A DNA stretch of 25,921 nt from the IMG/VR virus record IMGVR_UViG_3300021440_000107, positions 1 to 25,921 of that record. The stretch is one strand, 5' to 3'. This document shows positions 13,617 through 19,796 of this stretch, piece by piece (positions within the stretch are counted from its first letter, which is position 1; each line of letters begins with the position of its first letter). The translations under genes and the position numbers were made by a program. The notes under the pieces were generated by a model. The model saw nothing but the letters and a program-made list of their open reading frames with translations, searched no databases and had not been told where the DNA came from. The DNA is from a virus.

Positions 13617-13841
13617 ATGCGCGTGAACCATCCGGACCCGGACCTGACGGGGGTCGTCGTCGACGGGGTCCAGTACGACCGGGACCCCGTGTCGGGGGAG
13701 TACGACGTGCCCGACGCGGTGGGGATCGGCCTCCTCGCCCTGGGGTACACCCAGGTCCTGCCGTCCGAGGACGACCCGGCGCCCGTCGCGGTGAAGCGTC
13801 GCCGTCGCGTGGCCGCGGACGATGCCCCGGCCGGCGACTGA
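13617..13841 (+). CDS. Small head protein downstream of capsid gene
   Basis: A 74-residue protein from ATG 13617 with GGGAGAGGA 5 bases upstream; an earlier in-frame ATG (13602) lies within that ribosome site region. It contains VVVDGVQYDRDPVSGEYDVPDAVGIGLLALGYTQV, a pattern of small actinophage proteins found between capsid and connector genes, and ends in a basic/acidic tail (KRRRRVAADD). It may be a minor decoration protein or assembly factor. Not otherwise recognised. Confidence 0.65.
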   Translation: MRVNHPDPDLTGVVVDGVQYDRDPVSGEYDVPDAVGIGLLALGYTQVLPSEDDPAPVAVKRRRRVAADDAPAGD

Positions 13842-13877
13842 ATCCCTGTCCCGTACGTCTTCCTGGGGAGGGCCCTA

Positions 13878-14735
13878 GTGGTCACGGCCGCCGTCGCACC
13901 GTTCGTTCCTACCTACGTGGTCCGGGACGCGTACGTGTCCGTGGACGACTACCTCGCCGCGCCGACGGGCACGGACACGACCCAGCTGGTTCCGGGGGGC
14001 ACTCTCGCGGAGAACCGCGACGCGCTTGCCCAGGTCCTTGTTCGGGCGACGGCCGCGGTGAACACGTTCTGCCAGAAGGTTCTCGCGGCGACCTTGGACG
14101 TGCGGCAGGGTGCGTTCCGGGTCCAGGCGGGTGGCGTGGTCCGGGTGCCGCTGCCGAACACTCCCGTGATCGAAGTGCGGGGCGTGTCGTGCGGGGTGAC
14201 GCCGGGGGCGTTGACGGCCGTGTCGGACCTGTCTCGGGTGGGGTGGTCGCCGACGGGGAAAGTGGTCGAAGTGCCGGTGCCGTACCCGGCGGGGTCGCGG
14301 GTCACGGTGCGCGTGGACTACGTGAACGGCTGGCACCATTCGACGATCACGGCGGATGTGGCGGCAGGTGCGACGTCGCTGACGGTGTCGGAGGAGTACG
14401 GGTTGTACCCGGGGCTGGTTCTCGCGGTCCACGACTCCGGTCGGGATGAGACTGTCGTGGTCGGCGCGGGGTACGTGCATGGTTCGACGACGGTGCCGTT
14501 GGCCGCCCCGCTGGGGTGGGCGCACGGCGCGGGGTGTGTGGTGACGGCCCTCCCGTCGGACATTCGGCAGGCCACGATCAGCATGGCCGCGTTCCTGATC
14601 AAACGGCGTGGTGGGGAGTCGGTAGTCCTTGACGCCCTGGACGACGTGCAGCGGAAGACGCTGGGGGAGCCGGGCGCGCAGACTGATCTTGAGACGGCGC
14701 ACATGCTGCTCGCGAACTTCGTGAGGACGCTGTGA
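13878..14735 (+). CDS. Putative head-tail connector protein
   Basis: A 285-residue protein from GTG 13878 with GGGGAGGG 6-12 bases upstream. It begins with a region of helices around DDYLAAPTGT and ENRDALAQVLVRATAAVNTFCQKVL, then a beta-rich middle (residues 75-215), and ends with helices (DIRQATISMAAFLIKRRGGESVVLD, DLETAHMLLANFVRTL). This is the layout of long gp6/gp15-type adaptor proteins of actinophages, which have a beta insert in the middle. The C-terminal RQATISMAAFLIKRR part is the most typical. It overlaps the next gene by 4 bases (GTGA). The role as adaptor is from position plus helix pattern. Confidence 0.65.
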   Translation: MVTAAVAPFVPTYVVRDAYVSVDDYLAAPTGTDTTQLVPGGTLAENRDALAQVLVRATAAVNTFCQKVLAATLDVRQGAFRVQAGGVVRVPLPNTPVIEVRGVSCGVTPGALTAVSDLSRVGWSPTGKVVEVPVPYPAGSRVTVRVDYVNGWHHSTITADVAAGATSLTVSEEYGLYPGLVLAVHDSGRDETVVVGAGYVHGSTTVPLAAPLGWAHGAGCVVTALPSDIRQATISMAAFLIKRRGGESVVLDALDDVQRKTLGEPGAQTDLETAHMLLANFVRTL

Positions 14736-15250
14736 GCGCCGACGAGGTCGTGGACGCGGTCACGGCGTGGTTCCAGCCGCCGGCCGTGGAGGGGCTGAAC
14801 CTGGTCCTGGACGCGGCGCCGTGGTTCGTGGACGGCGCGAACTTTCAGCTCGATTCGGAGCTGGGGTGGGGGGCCGTGGGGTTCGTCTGGGTGGACTCCC
14901 AGGAGGAGCAGCGCATTGCTCTGGGGGGCGCGCATGGTGGTCTGAAGTGGGTCAAGTTCCAGGTGTCTCTCGCCGTGATCTTTCAGATGGTCATCCCGCG
15001 TGACGCGGATCTTCAGGCGATTGCGACGGGGTACCGGCGGCCGTTGAACGCGGTCCTTGACGGGGTCGTGGACCGCCTCCGGCAGGACCGGACGTTGGGT
15101 GGGGCGCCGGGTGTGTTCCAGGCCGGTGAGGGGGACGGTACGGGCTCGGACGACATCATGATTGTCCGGGAGCTCCCCAAGCGTGACGTCGGGAAAGTGT
15201 GGAGCATGAACAACATCGAGTTCACCGTGACCCAGGTGGTGGCATCGTGA
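14732..15250 (+). CDS. Putative tail terminator / tail completion protein
   Basis: A 172-residue protein from GTG 14732, overlapping the previous stop. It starts with an amphipathic helix (ADEVVDAVTAWFQ), then strands around WFVDGANFQLDSELGWGAVGFVWVDSQEEQRIALGG and KWVKFQVSLAVIFQMV, a helix (NAVLDGVVDRLRQDR) and a final pair of strands (VWSMNNIEFTVTQVV). The alpha/beta order and position before the tail tube gene fit the tail terminator (gpU/gp17-like) or completion protein group, which caps the tube and joins it to the head. It is joined to the next gene by a GTGA overlap. No close family was recognised. Confidence 0.55.
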   Translation: MSADEVVDAVTAWFQPPAVEGLNLVLDAAPWFVDGANFQLDSELGWGAVGFVWVDSQEEQRIALGGAHGGLKWVKFQVSLAVIFQMVIPRDADLQAIATGYRRPLNAVLDGVVDRLRQDRTLGGAPGVFQAGEGDGTGSDDIMIVRELPKRDVGKVWSMNNIEFTVTQVVAS

Positions 15251-15471
15251 CGGGCCGGCCCGGCCGGGCGCACCGGTACACGGTGACCGTGGGCCACGGC
15301 GTGATCCTCCCCGGGTTGCAAGGTGGCCCCGGGGTCCTCGTCGACGGGGTCCCGGTCCCGGACGGTGCCGCGGTGGCCGTTGAACCCGGGCAAGTCCTCA
15401 CGGTCCCCGGGCCGTACACGCACCCGTCCCTGGGAGAGTCCCAGGGCGGGCCGACCGAGACGAAGGGGTGA
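15247..15471 (+). CDS. Small hypothetical protein in connector-tail junction
   Basis: A 74-residue protein from GTG 15247 (GTGA overlap with the previous stop). It is rich in Gly, Pro and Val with few charges (VTVGHGVILPGLQGGPGVLVDGVPVPDGAAVAVEPGQVLTVPG), suggesting a small beta fold. It ends in a polar tail (GGPTETKG). The short gap of 6 bases to the tail tube gene suggests co-translation. Small proteins of similar composition occur just before tail tube genes in actinophages. The function is unknown. Confidence 0.6.
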   Translation: MTGRPGRAHRYTVTVGHGVILPGLQGGPGVLVDGVPVPDGAAVAVEPGQVLTVPGPYTHPSLGESQGGPTETKG

Positions 15472-15477
15472 CCTAGG

Positions 15478-16467
15478 GTGGCGAACCCGATCATTTTCCC
15501 GGCAGGGACCGGATGGGTGGGGGCGGCTAAGGAGTCGTCCTGGGGGGTCGCGGCGGCGTCGCCGACGACGTGGTGGCCCGTGACGGAGCCGAAGCACTCC
15601 CCGAAGCTGTCGATGATGTCCGACCAGCACCTCCGCGGGAACATGGGGTCGGTCCAGGGACAGGTCGCCGGGGTCCGGTACGACGAGTTCACGTACTCCA
15701 CGGGCCTGTTCATCGACAATGCCTTCTACGCGCACACGTCGCTGCTCGGCTACCCGGACACGGTGGTGGGCGCGTCGGACCCGTACACCCACAAGACCGC
15801 GATGCTGAACACGGGTGACGCCCAGGGCCCGTCGTACACCCTGTTCGCGTTCAACGGCGCGGAGGTGTGGAAGCTCGCCGGCGCGCGGTGCACGTCGCTG
15901 GACGTTGAGATCTCCACGGACGGGCTGGTGACGCTGACCCCGACGTGGTTCACGACCCTGGGCGTGACGGCGACGGGTCTCACGAACACCCCGTCGACGA
16001 CCGCGCCGACGCCCGGCTGGAACACGACGGTGACGCTGGGCGGGTCGCTGACGAACGTGTATTCGTCGGTCAAGCTGAGCATGAAGCGGAACGACGCGGC
16101 GGCCCAGTGGTCGCTTCAGGGGACGCAGTCGCCGTACACCCTGTTCTCGGGTTCCCTGGAAGTGACGGGGACGCTGACGGGCGTGTACACGGGGTACACG
16201 GGTTCCCCGTCGGACCTCGCCGGGTACCTCGCGAACACGCAGCCGTCGCTGGTGGTGAAGAACTACCCGGCGGGTGACGCGGTCCACTACGCCCAGTGGC
16301 AGATGTCGAAGATCGGCTACCAGGATGGTGTGGAGGTGTCTGCCAGCAACGGGTTCGTGCAGGTTGAAGCGCCGTTCCAGGCGATCACGAACGCCACGGA
16401 CGGTTTGGGTGGCACGCCGTCGCCGATCCTGTTCACGCTGCTGAACTCTGCGGCCTCTTCGTACTAG
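15478..16467 (+). CDS. Major tail tube protein
   Basis: A 329-residue protein from GTG 15478, with AAGGGG about 9 bases upstream. It follows the pattern of siphophage tube proteins: an N-terminal WVGAAKESSWGVAAASPTTWWPVTEP, a middle of alternating strands (SYTLFAFNGAEVWKLAGARCTSLDVEISTDGLVTLTPTWF), a loop rich in Thr/Pro near 170-190, then strands SSVKLSMKRND and a C-terminal AMQ-type strand (EVSASNGFVQVEAPFQAI). Subunits stack as hexameric rings to make the tail tube. It lies directly upstream of the chaperone pair and tape measure, as expected. A gap with a possible promoter follows its stop. Confidence 0.85.
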   Translation: MANPIIFPAGTGWVGAAKESSWGVAAASPTTWWPVTEPKHSPKLSMMSDQHLRGNMGSVQGQVAGVRYDEFTYSTGLFIDNAFYAHTSLLGYPDTVVGASDPYTHKTAMLNTGDAQGPSYTLFAFNGAEVWKLAGARCTSLDVEISTDGLVTLTPTWFTTLGVTATGLTNTPSTTAPTPGWNTTVTLGGSLTNVYSSVKLSMKRNDAAAQWSLQGTQSPYTLFSGSLEVTGTLTGVYTGYTGSPSDLAGYLANTQPSLVVKNYPAGDAVHYAQWQMSKIGYQDGVEVSASNGFVQVEAPFQAITNATDGLGGTPSPILFTLLNSAASSY

Positions 16468-16477
16468 GTCCTGACCG

Positions 16478-16483
16478 TAGGAT
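16478..16483 (+). promoter_or_regulatory. Candidate -10 box TAGGAT before tail chaperone genes
   Basis: TAGGAT lies 11 bases after the tail tube stop. The next bases, 16481-16493, repeat exactly those at 1301-1313 behind the TAGGCT box. It heads a 70-base leader with alternative hairpins. No -35 hexamer was recognised at the usual distance. Confidence 0.4.
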
Positions 16484-16490
16484 GATCGTG

Positions 16491-16543
16491 CCCGGCCGGT
16501 GTGCGGCACCCGGCCGGCCGGGCCGACACGGTTCCCGGGTGCC
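16491..16543 (+). promoter_or_regulatory. Leader with two mutually exclusive stem-loops
   Basis: CCCGGCCGG (16491-16499) can pair with CCGGCCGGG (16514-16522). Alternatively GGCACCCGG (16505-16513) can pair with CCGGGTGCC (16535-16543), whose loop would contain the right arm of the first stem. CCCGGCCGG also recurs as a direct copy at 16509-16517. Such overlapping stems can act as a switch or attenuator ahead of the chaperone gene at 16562. Confidence 0.35.
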
Positions 16544-16561
16544 AGAACACGGAGTGCCCAC

Positions 16562-16969
16562 GTGTCTGACTCCCCGCGAATCATCCCCCTGCCGAACGGG
16601 TACCGGGCCAAGCTTCGCGATCTTGACGACGTGTCGGAGCGTGCCGTCCGCCCCGTCAAGGAGGCCCTCATGGTGATCGGCGTCGACCGGTTCCAGGACG
16701 CCGTTGACGGGGCGTCGCTGACCCCCGACCAGGCCGAAGCCTTCTGGCGGTTGCAGGACCTGCTGATCATCGCGGTCCTTGAGTCGTGGTCCCTGGACCG
16801 GCCGATCCCGACGACCATCACGGAGGTCCAGGACCTTCCGAAGCCGGTGTACCGGGTCCTTGAGAAGAAGGTGGTGCCGTACGCCCTGCCGCTGCTCGGT
16901 GGGGACGACGACTTCACCCTTGCGGGGGCGGGTGACCCCGACTCCCCTACTGGGCCCTCCGCCGCCTGA
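16562..16969 (+). CDS. Tail assembly chaperone, short form (gpG-like)
   Basis: A 135-residue protein that, by analogy with lambda gpG, binds the tape measure protein and recruits tube subunits. It is mostly helical with acidic character: PNGYRAKLRDLDDVSERAVRPVKEALMVIG, then LTPDQAEAFWRLQDLLIIAVLESWSLDRP, and a C-terminal acidic stretch (GGDDDFTLAGAGDPDSP). GTG 16562 has ACGGAG about 9 bases upstream. It is identified by position between tail tube and tape measure and by the overlapping -1 frame that continues to 17184. A more upstream start in the same frame would run into the leader hairpins. Confidence 0.8.
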   Translation: MSDSPRIIPLPNGYRAKLRDLDDVSERAVRPVKEALMVIGVDRFQDAVDGASLTPDQAEAFWRLQDLLIIAVLESWSLDRPIPTTITEVQDLPKPVYRVLEKKVVPYALPLLGGDDDFTLAGAGDPDSPTGPSAA

Positions 16970-17184
16970 AGGACTCCCTGGGGGCGGACGGGAAGATCGA
17001 TACGTCCCGTCTTCCCCCGGTGATCCTTCCGTGGTTGGAGGAGTACGCGTACCGGCAGGCGTTCCCCGGGGTGACGCACGAAGCGTTCCTTGACGAACCA
17101 AGGGCCGCGGTGCGGTGGCTGATGGCCATTCACGGGGTGGTCCAGGAGCACGAAGCGCAGCAGCAGAAAGCGGCGTCGGCCTAG
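16562..17184 (+). CDS. Tail assembly chaperone, frameshifted long form (gpGT-like)
   Basis: The -1 frame is closed by TGA at 16933-16935 and then open to TAG 17182-17184, with no good start of its own. A -1 shift between 16936 and 16969 would join the short form to PYWALRRLKDSLGADG...LPWLEEYAYRQAF...ALRAAVRWLMAIH-type helices, typical of the T extension of actinophage chaperones. Slippage is possible at C-runs 16936-16939 (CCC to CCC) or 16944-16947 (CCU to CCC, leading into TAC TGG GCC). The latter gives DPDSP-YWALRRL and a product of about 207 residues. No classical XXXYYYZ heptamer is present in the right phase, so the exact site is uncertain. Confidence 0.7.
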
Positions 17185-17202
17185 GGAAGGGGGTGGCGGC
17201 AC

Positions 17203-17682
17203 GTGGGCGGGTCCAAGGTGAGTATCACGGTCGACTTCCGTGGTCTCTCGGAGTACCACGAGCGGTGGGCGAAGTTCGACCGGGCGTTGGACGGGGCGAC
17301 GAAGCGTGTCGTCACCCGGGCCGGTATGGCGGCGTCGAAGGAATCGAAGAAGCTGATGCGGCGGGCCGGGGCGAAGGGGCGTGGGGGGCGTCACGTGGGT
17401 CCGGCGGGGTCGCCGGCGAACGTGCGGACGGGGACGTTGAAGCGGTCGGTGGGCTATTCGAAGCCGGTGCCGCGGGGTCGTCGTGCGTATGAGGTGCGGG
17501 TGGGGCCGCGGGTGAAGTACGGGCGGTGGGTGGAGAAGGGGCATCGGCAGCGGGGTGGGGGGTGGACGCCGGGGTATCCGTACATTGAGCCGGCGTTCAC
17601 GAAGGTTGCGTTGGTCTACCGGAAGATCGCTAAGGAGCAGTGGGAGAAGGCTCTCGCGGTTCTGACGAATGAAGGGAAGTAG
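17203..17682 (+). CDS. HK97 gp10-like tail/connector component
   Basis: A 159-residue basic protein from GTG 17203, with GGGAAGGGGG 9-18 bases upstream. The HK97 gp10-type pattern is clear: an N-terminal VSITVDFRGLSEYHERW, a central helix (ALDGATKRVVTRAGMAASKESKKLMRRAG), NVRTGTLKRSVGYS (75-88), YEVRVGPRVKYGRWVEKGHRQRGG (97-120) and YPYIEPAF near 126-133. In most siphophages this gene lies before the tail tube, between the connector and terminator genes. Here it sits between the chaperones and the tape measure, three bases before the latter. Its usual role is in head-tail joining or tail completion. Confidence 0.75.
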   Translation: MGGSKVSITVDFRGLSEYHERWAKFDRALDGATKRVVTRAGMAASKESKKLMRRAGAKGRGGRHVGPAGSPANVRTGTLKRSVGYSKPVPRGRRAYEVRVGPRVKYGRWVEKGHRQRGGGWTPGYPYIEPAFTKVALVYRKIAKEQWEKALAVLTNEGK

Positions 17683-17685
17683 CCC

Positions 17686-19767
17686 ATGGCCGGCGCCGCT
17701 ATGCCCGAGGTCCTAGCCGTTTTCCGGGCGAAGGCGGACGTGGGGGCCGCTATCGCCAAAATGAAGCTAATGGGGCAGGAGTTCAAGAAGTCCGCGAAGG
17801 AAGCAACGAAGGGCTTCGACACCAACCTGAGCGACCTGTCCGACAAGGCCGACGCCCTGTCCGGGGTCCTGCGCAACGTCGGGCTCACGTCCCTCCGGTA
17901 CATCGGCACCGGCGGCGCCCTAGTCATGGGCCTCCACTCCGTGGTCGCCGTGGCCGGCACAGCAATCGTCACGATGCGGAACCTCGCCGGGGCGGTGGCT
18001 GTGCTGCCCGCGGCGGCGGCCGGTGCGGCGTTCGCGATCGGGACGTTGAAGGTGGGCACGTACGGCCTGTCCGACGCGTTCGCGGCCCTGTCCGGCGACG
18101 CGAAGGAGTACGCCGACGCGACGAAGGGGCTAGCGCCGAACGCGAGGAAGTTCACCGACGCCATCCGGGGGTTGCGGCCCCAGTTGAAGTCCCTGAAGGA
18201 CAGTGTGCAGAATGCCCTGTTCTACCAGTTCGGGGACATCGTGAAGGCTCTGGGGGCCCGGCTGCTCCCGACGCTGAAGCGGAACATGACGGGCACCGCC
18301 ATGGCGTTGAACGTGATGGCGTCGGAGGCTGCCCGGGCGGTGCTGTCCGCGCGGGGTATCGCCACCCTGGACGCGATCGGCAAGGCGGTGTGGCTGTCCT
18401 TCGCGAACCTTGACCGGGCGATCGGCCCCGTCGTCGACGGCCTCCTCGCGGTGGCCCGGGTCGGCGCGGATGCCCTGCCGAAGATGGCGGACATCGTCGC
18501 GGACGTCGCGACGAACTGGGGCCGGTGGCTGACGAAGGCGGCCGACTCCGGTCAGGTGACCCGGTGGATTCATGACGCGTGGCAGGCCATGAAGGACCTG
18601 TACAGCATCACGAAGTCCGTGTCGACGATCCTGGGGACGGTGTTCGACTTCCTGTCCCAGGGGGCGACGCCGCTGGGGATCGTCGCGAAGGGCCTGAAGA
18701 GCATCGCCGACAACCTGTCCCGGAAGGACCTGGAAGACATCCTGGGGCCGATCCTGGACGGGGTCGCGTCCGGGGCGGGGCACCTGTCGGAGGCCGGCCC
18801 CGCGGTCAAGCAGATCCTGGAAGACCTGGGGCCGTTGCTCGGGACGATGGCCGACGCCGTGGGGAAGATGGGCAAGGGCGCCCTGGAGCAGATTGCGACG
18901 GACCTGGACGACTGGAAGGGGCCGTTGGGGGCGGTCGCTCAGTTCCTGGACGACCATGGGGAGCAGCTGGGGAAGTTGGCGGTCGACGTCCTTGAGCTGT
19001 CTCTCGCGATCAAGGCTGTGAGTCTGGCCCTCGCGTTGCTGGACGTCGCGTTGGACATGAACCCCATCGTCCTGGTGATCACGGTCATCCTGGCGTTGGG
19101 CCTCGCTTTCTACCAGGCGTGGCAGTCGTCCGAGACGTTCCGGAACAACGTTCGCGGCATCATGCTCATGGCGGCCATGTTCATGATTCAGCCGATTCAG
19201 AAGGCTATCGGCTGGTTCCAGACACTCATTGAGTGGTTCAAGAAGATCTGGGGGTTCGCCGGCATGATCCCGGGGCCCGTTGGTTCGGCGTTCCGGTCGA
19301 CGTTCAGCACCGTGTCCACCTGGGTCGGGAAGATCAATGGCGTCCTCTCCAGCCTGAAGGGTGCCATTCAAGGAGTAATCGGGAAATTCACGGACATGCT
19401 GTCCTTCGAATCGAAGGCGAAGGGCGCGGCCCTGTCAATCGGAAAGTACGCGTCGTCCGCCGCGAAGGTCCCCTTCGGCCACGCCGACGGAACCACCTAC
19501 TCCCCCGGCGGCGTCCGCCTCGTCGGCGAACGCGGCCCGGAGTTGGCGTTCCTCCCCCGCGGGACCGGCGTCGCCACTCACTCCCAGACGATGCGCCTCA
19601 TGTCCGGTGTCGGTGCCCGCACCGGTGGTGGTGGCGGGGCGGGGCCGGCGACCGTCGACGTCCCCATCGTTCTCGCCCTGGACGGCGACGTCCTGTACCG
19701 GGGCGTGCAGCGGGTCGCCCTCCGGTACGGGGTCCGCAACGGCGCGTCCGGCCTGTCCTTCGCCTAA
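17686..19767 (+). CDS. Tail tape measure protein
   Basis: A 693-residue protein from ATG 17686 with GAAGGGAAG upstream. Residues 10-60 are coiled coil (KADVGAAIAKMKLMGQEFKKSAKEATKGFDTNLSDLSDKADAL). Several hydrophobic segments follow: about 80-125, 440-480 (SLALALLDVALDMNPIVLVITVILALGLAFY) and 487-505. The long middle has heptad-like helices. The C-terminal end has the typical SPGGVRLVGERGPELAFLPRGTGV motif (about 605-628). No transglycosylase or peptidase domain was seen. At roughly 0.15 nm per residue it predicts a tail near 100 nm, on the short side for actinophage siphoviruses. It follows the gp10-like gene by 3 bases. Confidence 0.9.
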   Translation: MAGAAMPEVLAVFRAKADVGAAIAKMKLMGQEFKKSAKEATKGFDTNLSDLSDKADALSGVLRNVGLTSLRYIGTGGALVMGLHSVVAVAGTAIVTMRNLAGAVAVLPAAAAGAAFAIGTLKVGTYGLSDAFAALSGDAKEYADATKGLAPNARKFTDAIRGLRPQLKSLKDSVQNALFYQFGDIVKALGARLLPTLKRNMTGTAMALNVMASEAARAVLSARGIATLDAIGKAVWLSFANLDRAIGPVVDGLLAVARVGADALPKMADIVADVATNWGRWLTKAADSGQVTRWIHDAWQAMKDLYSITKSVSTILGTVFDFLSQGATPLGIVAKGLKSIADNLSRKDLEDILGPILDGVASGAGHLSEAGPAVKQILEDLGPLLGTMADAVGKMGKGALEQIATDLDDWKGPLGAVAQFLDDHGEQLGKLAVDVLELSLAIKAVSLALALLDVALDMNPIVLVITVILALGLAFYQAWQSSETFRNNVRGIMLMAAMFMIQPIQKAIGWFQTLIEWFKKIWGFAGMIPGPVGSAFRSTFSTVSTWVGKINGVLSSLKGAIQGVIGKFTDMLSFESKAKGAALSIGKYASSAAKVPFGHADGTTYSPGGVRLVGERGPELAFLPRGTGVATHSQTMRLMSGVGARTGGGGGAGPATVDVPIVLALDGDVLYRGVQRVALRYGVRNGASGLSFA

Positions 19768-19796
19768 CCCCACCCCATCGGAGAGAGGGCCCCGTC

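Noticed and set aside
16482-16676. 64-codon + strand frame starting after the TAGGAT box
   Set aside because: It overlaps the leader hairpins and the chaperone gene in another frame, and the encoded sequence is Pro/Arg/Gly-rich without motif; the shared 13 bases are better explained as a regulatory element.
15013-17544. 843-residue open frame on the - strand
   Set aside because: It lies over clear + strand tail genes; it is Arg/Pro/His-rich, as expected for the reverse of GC-rich coding DNA, and has no recognisable domain.
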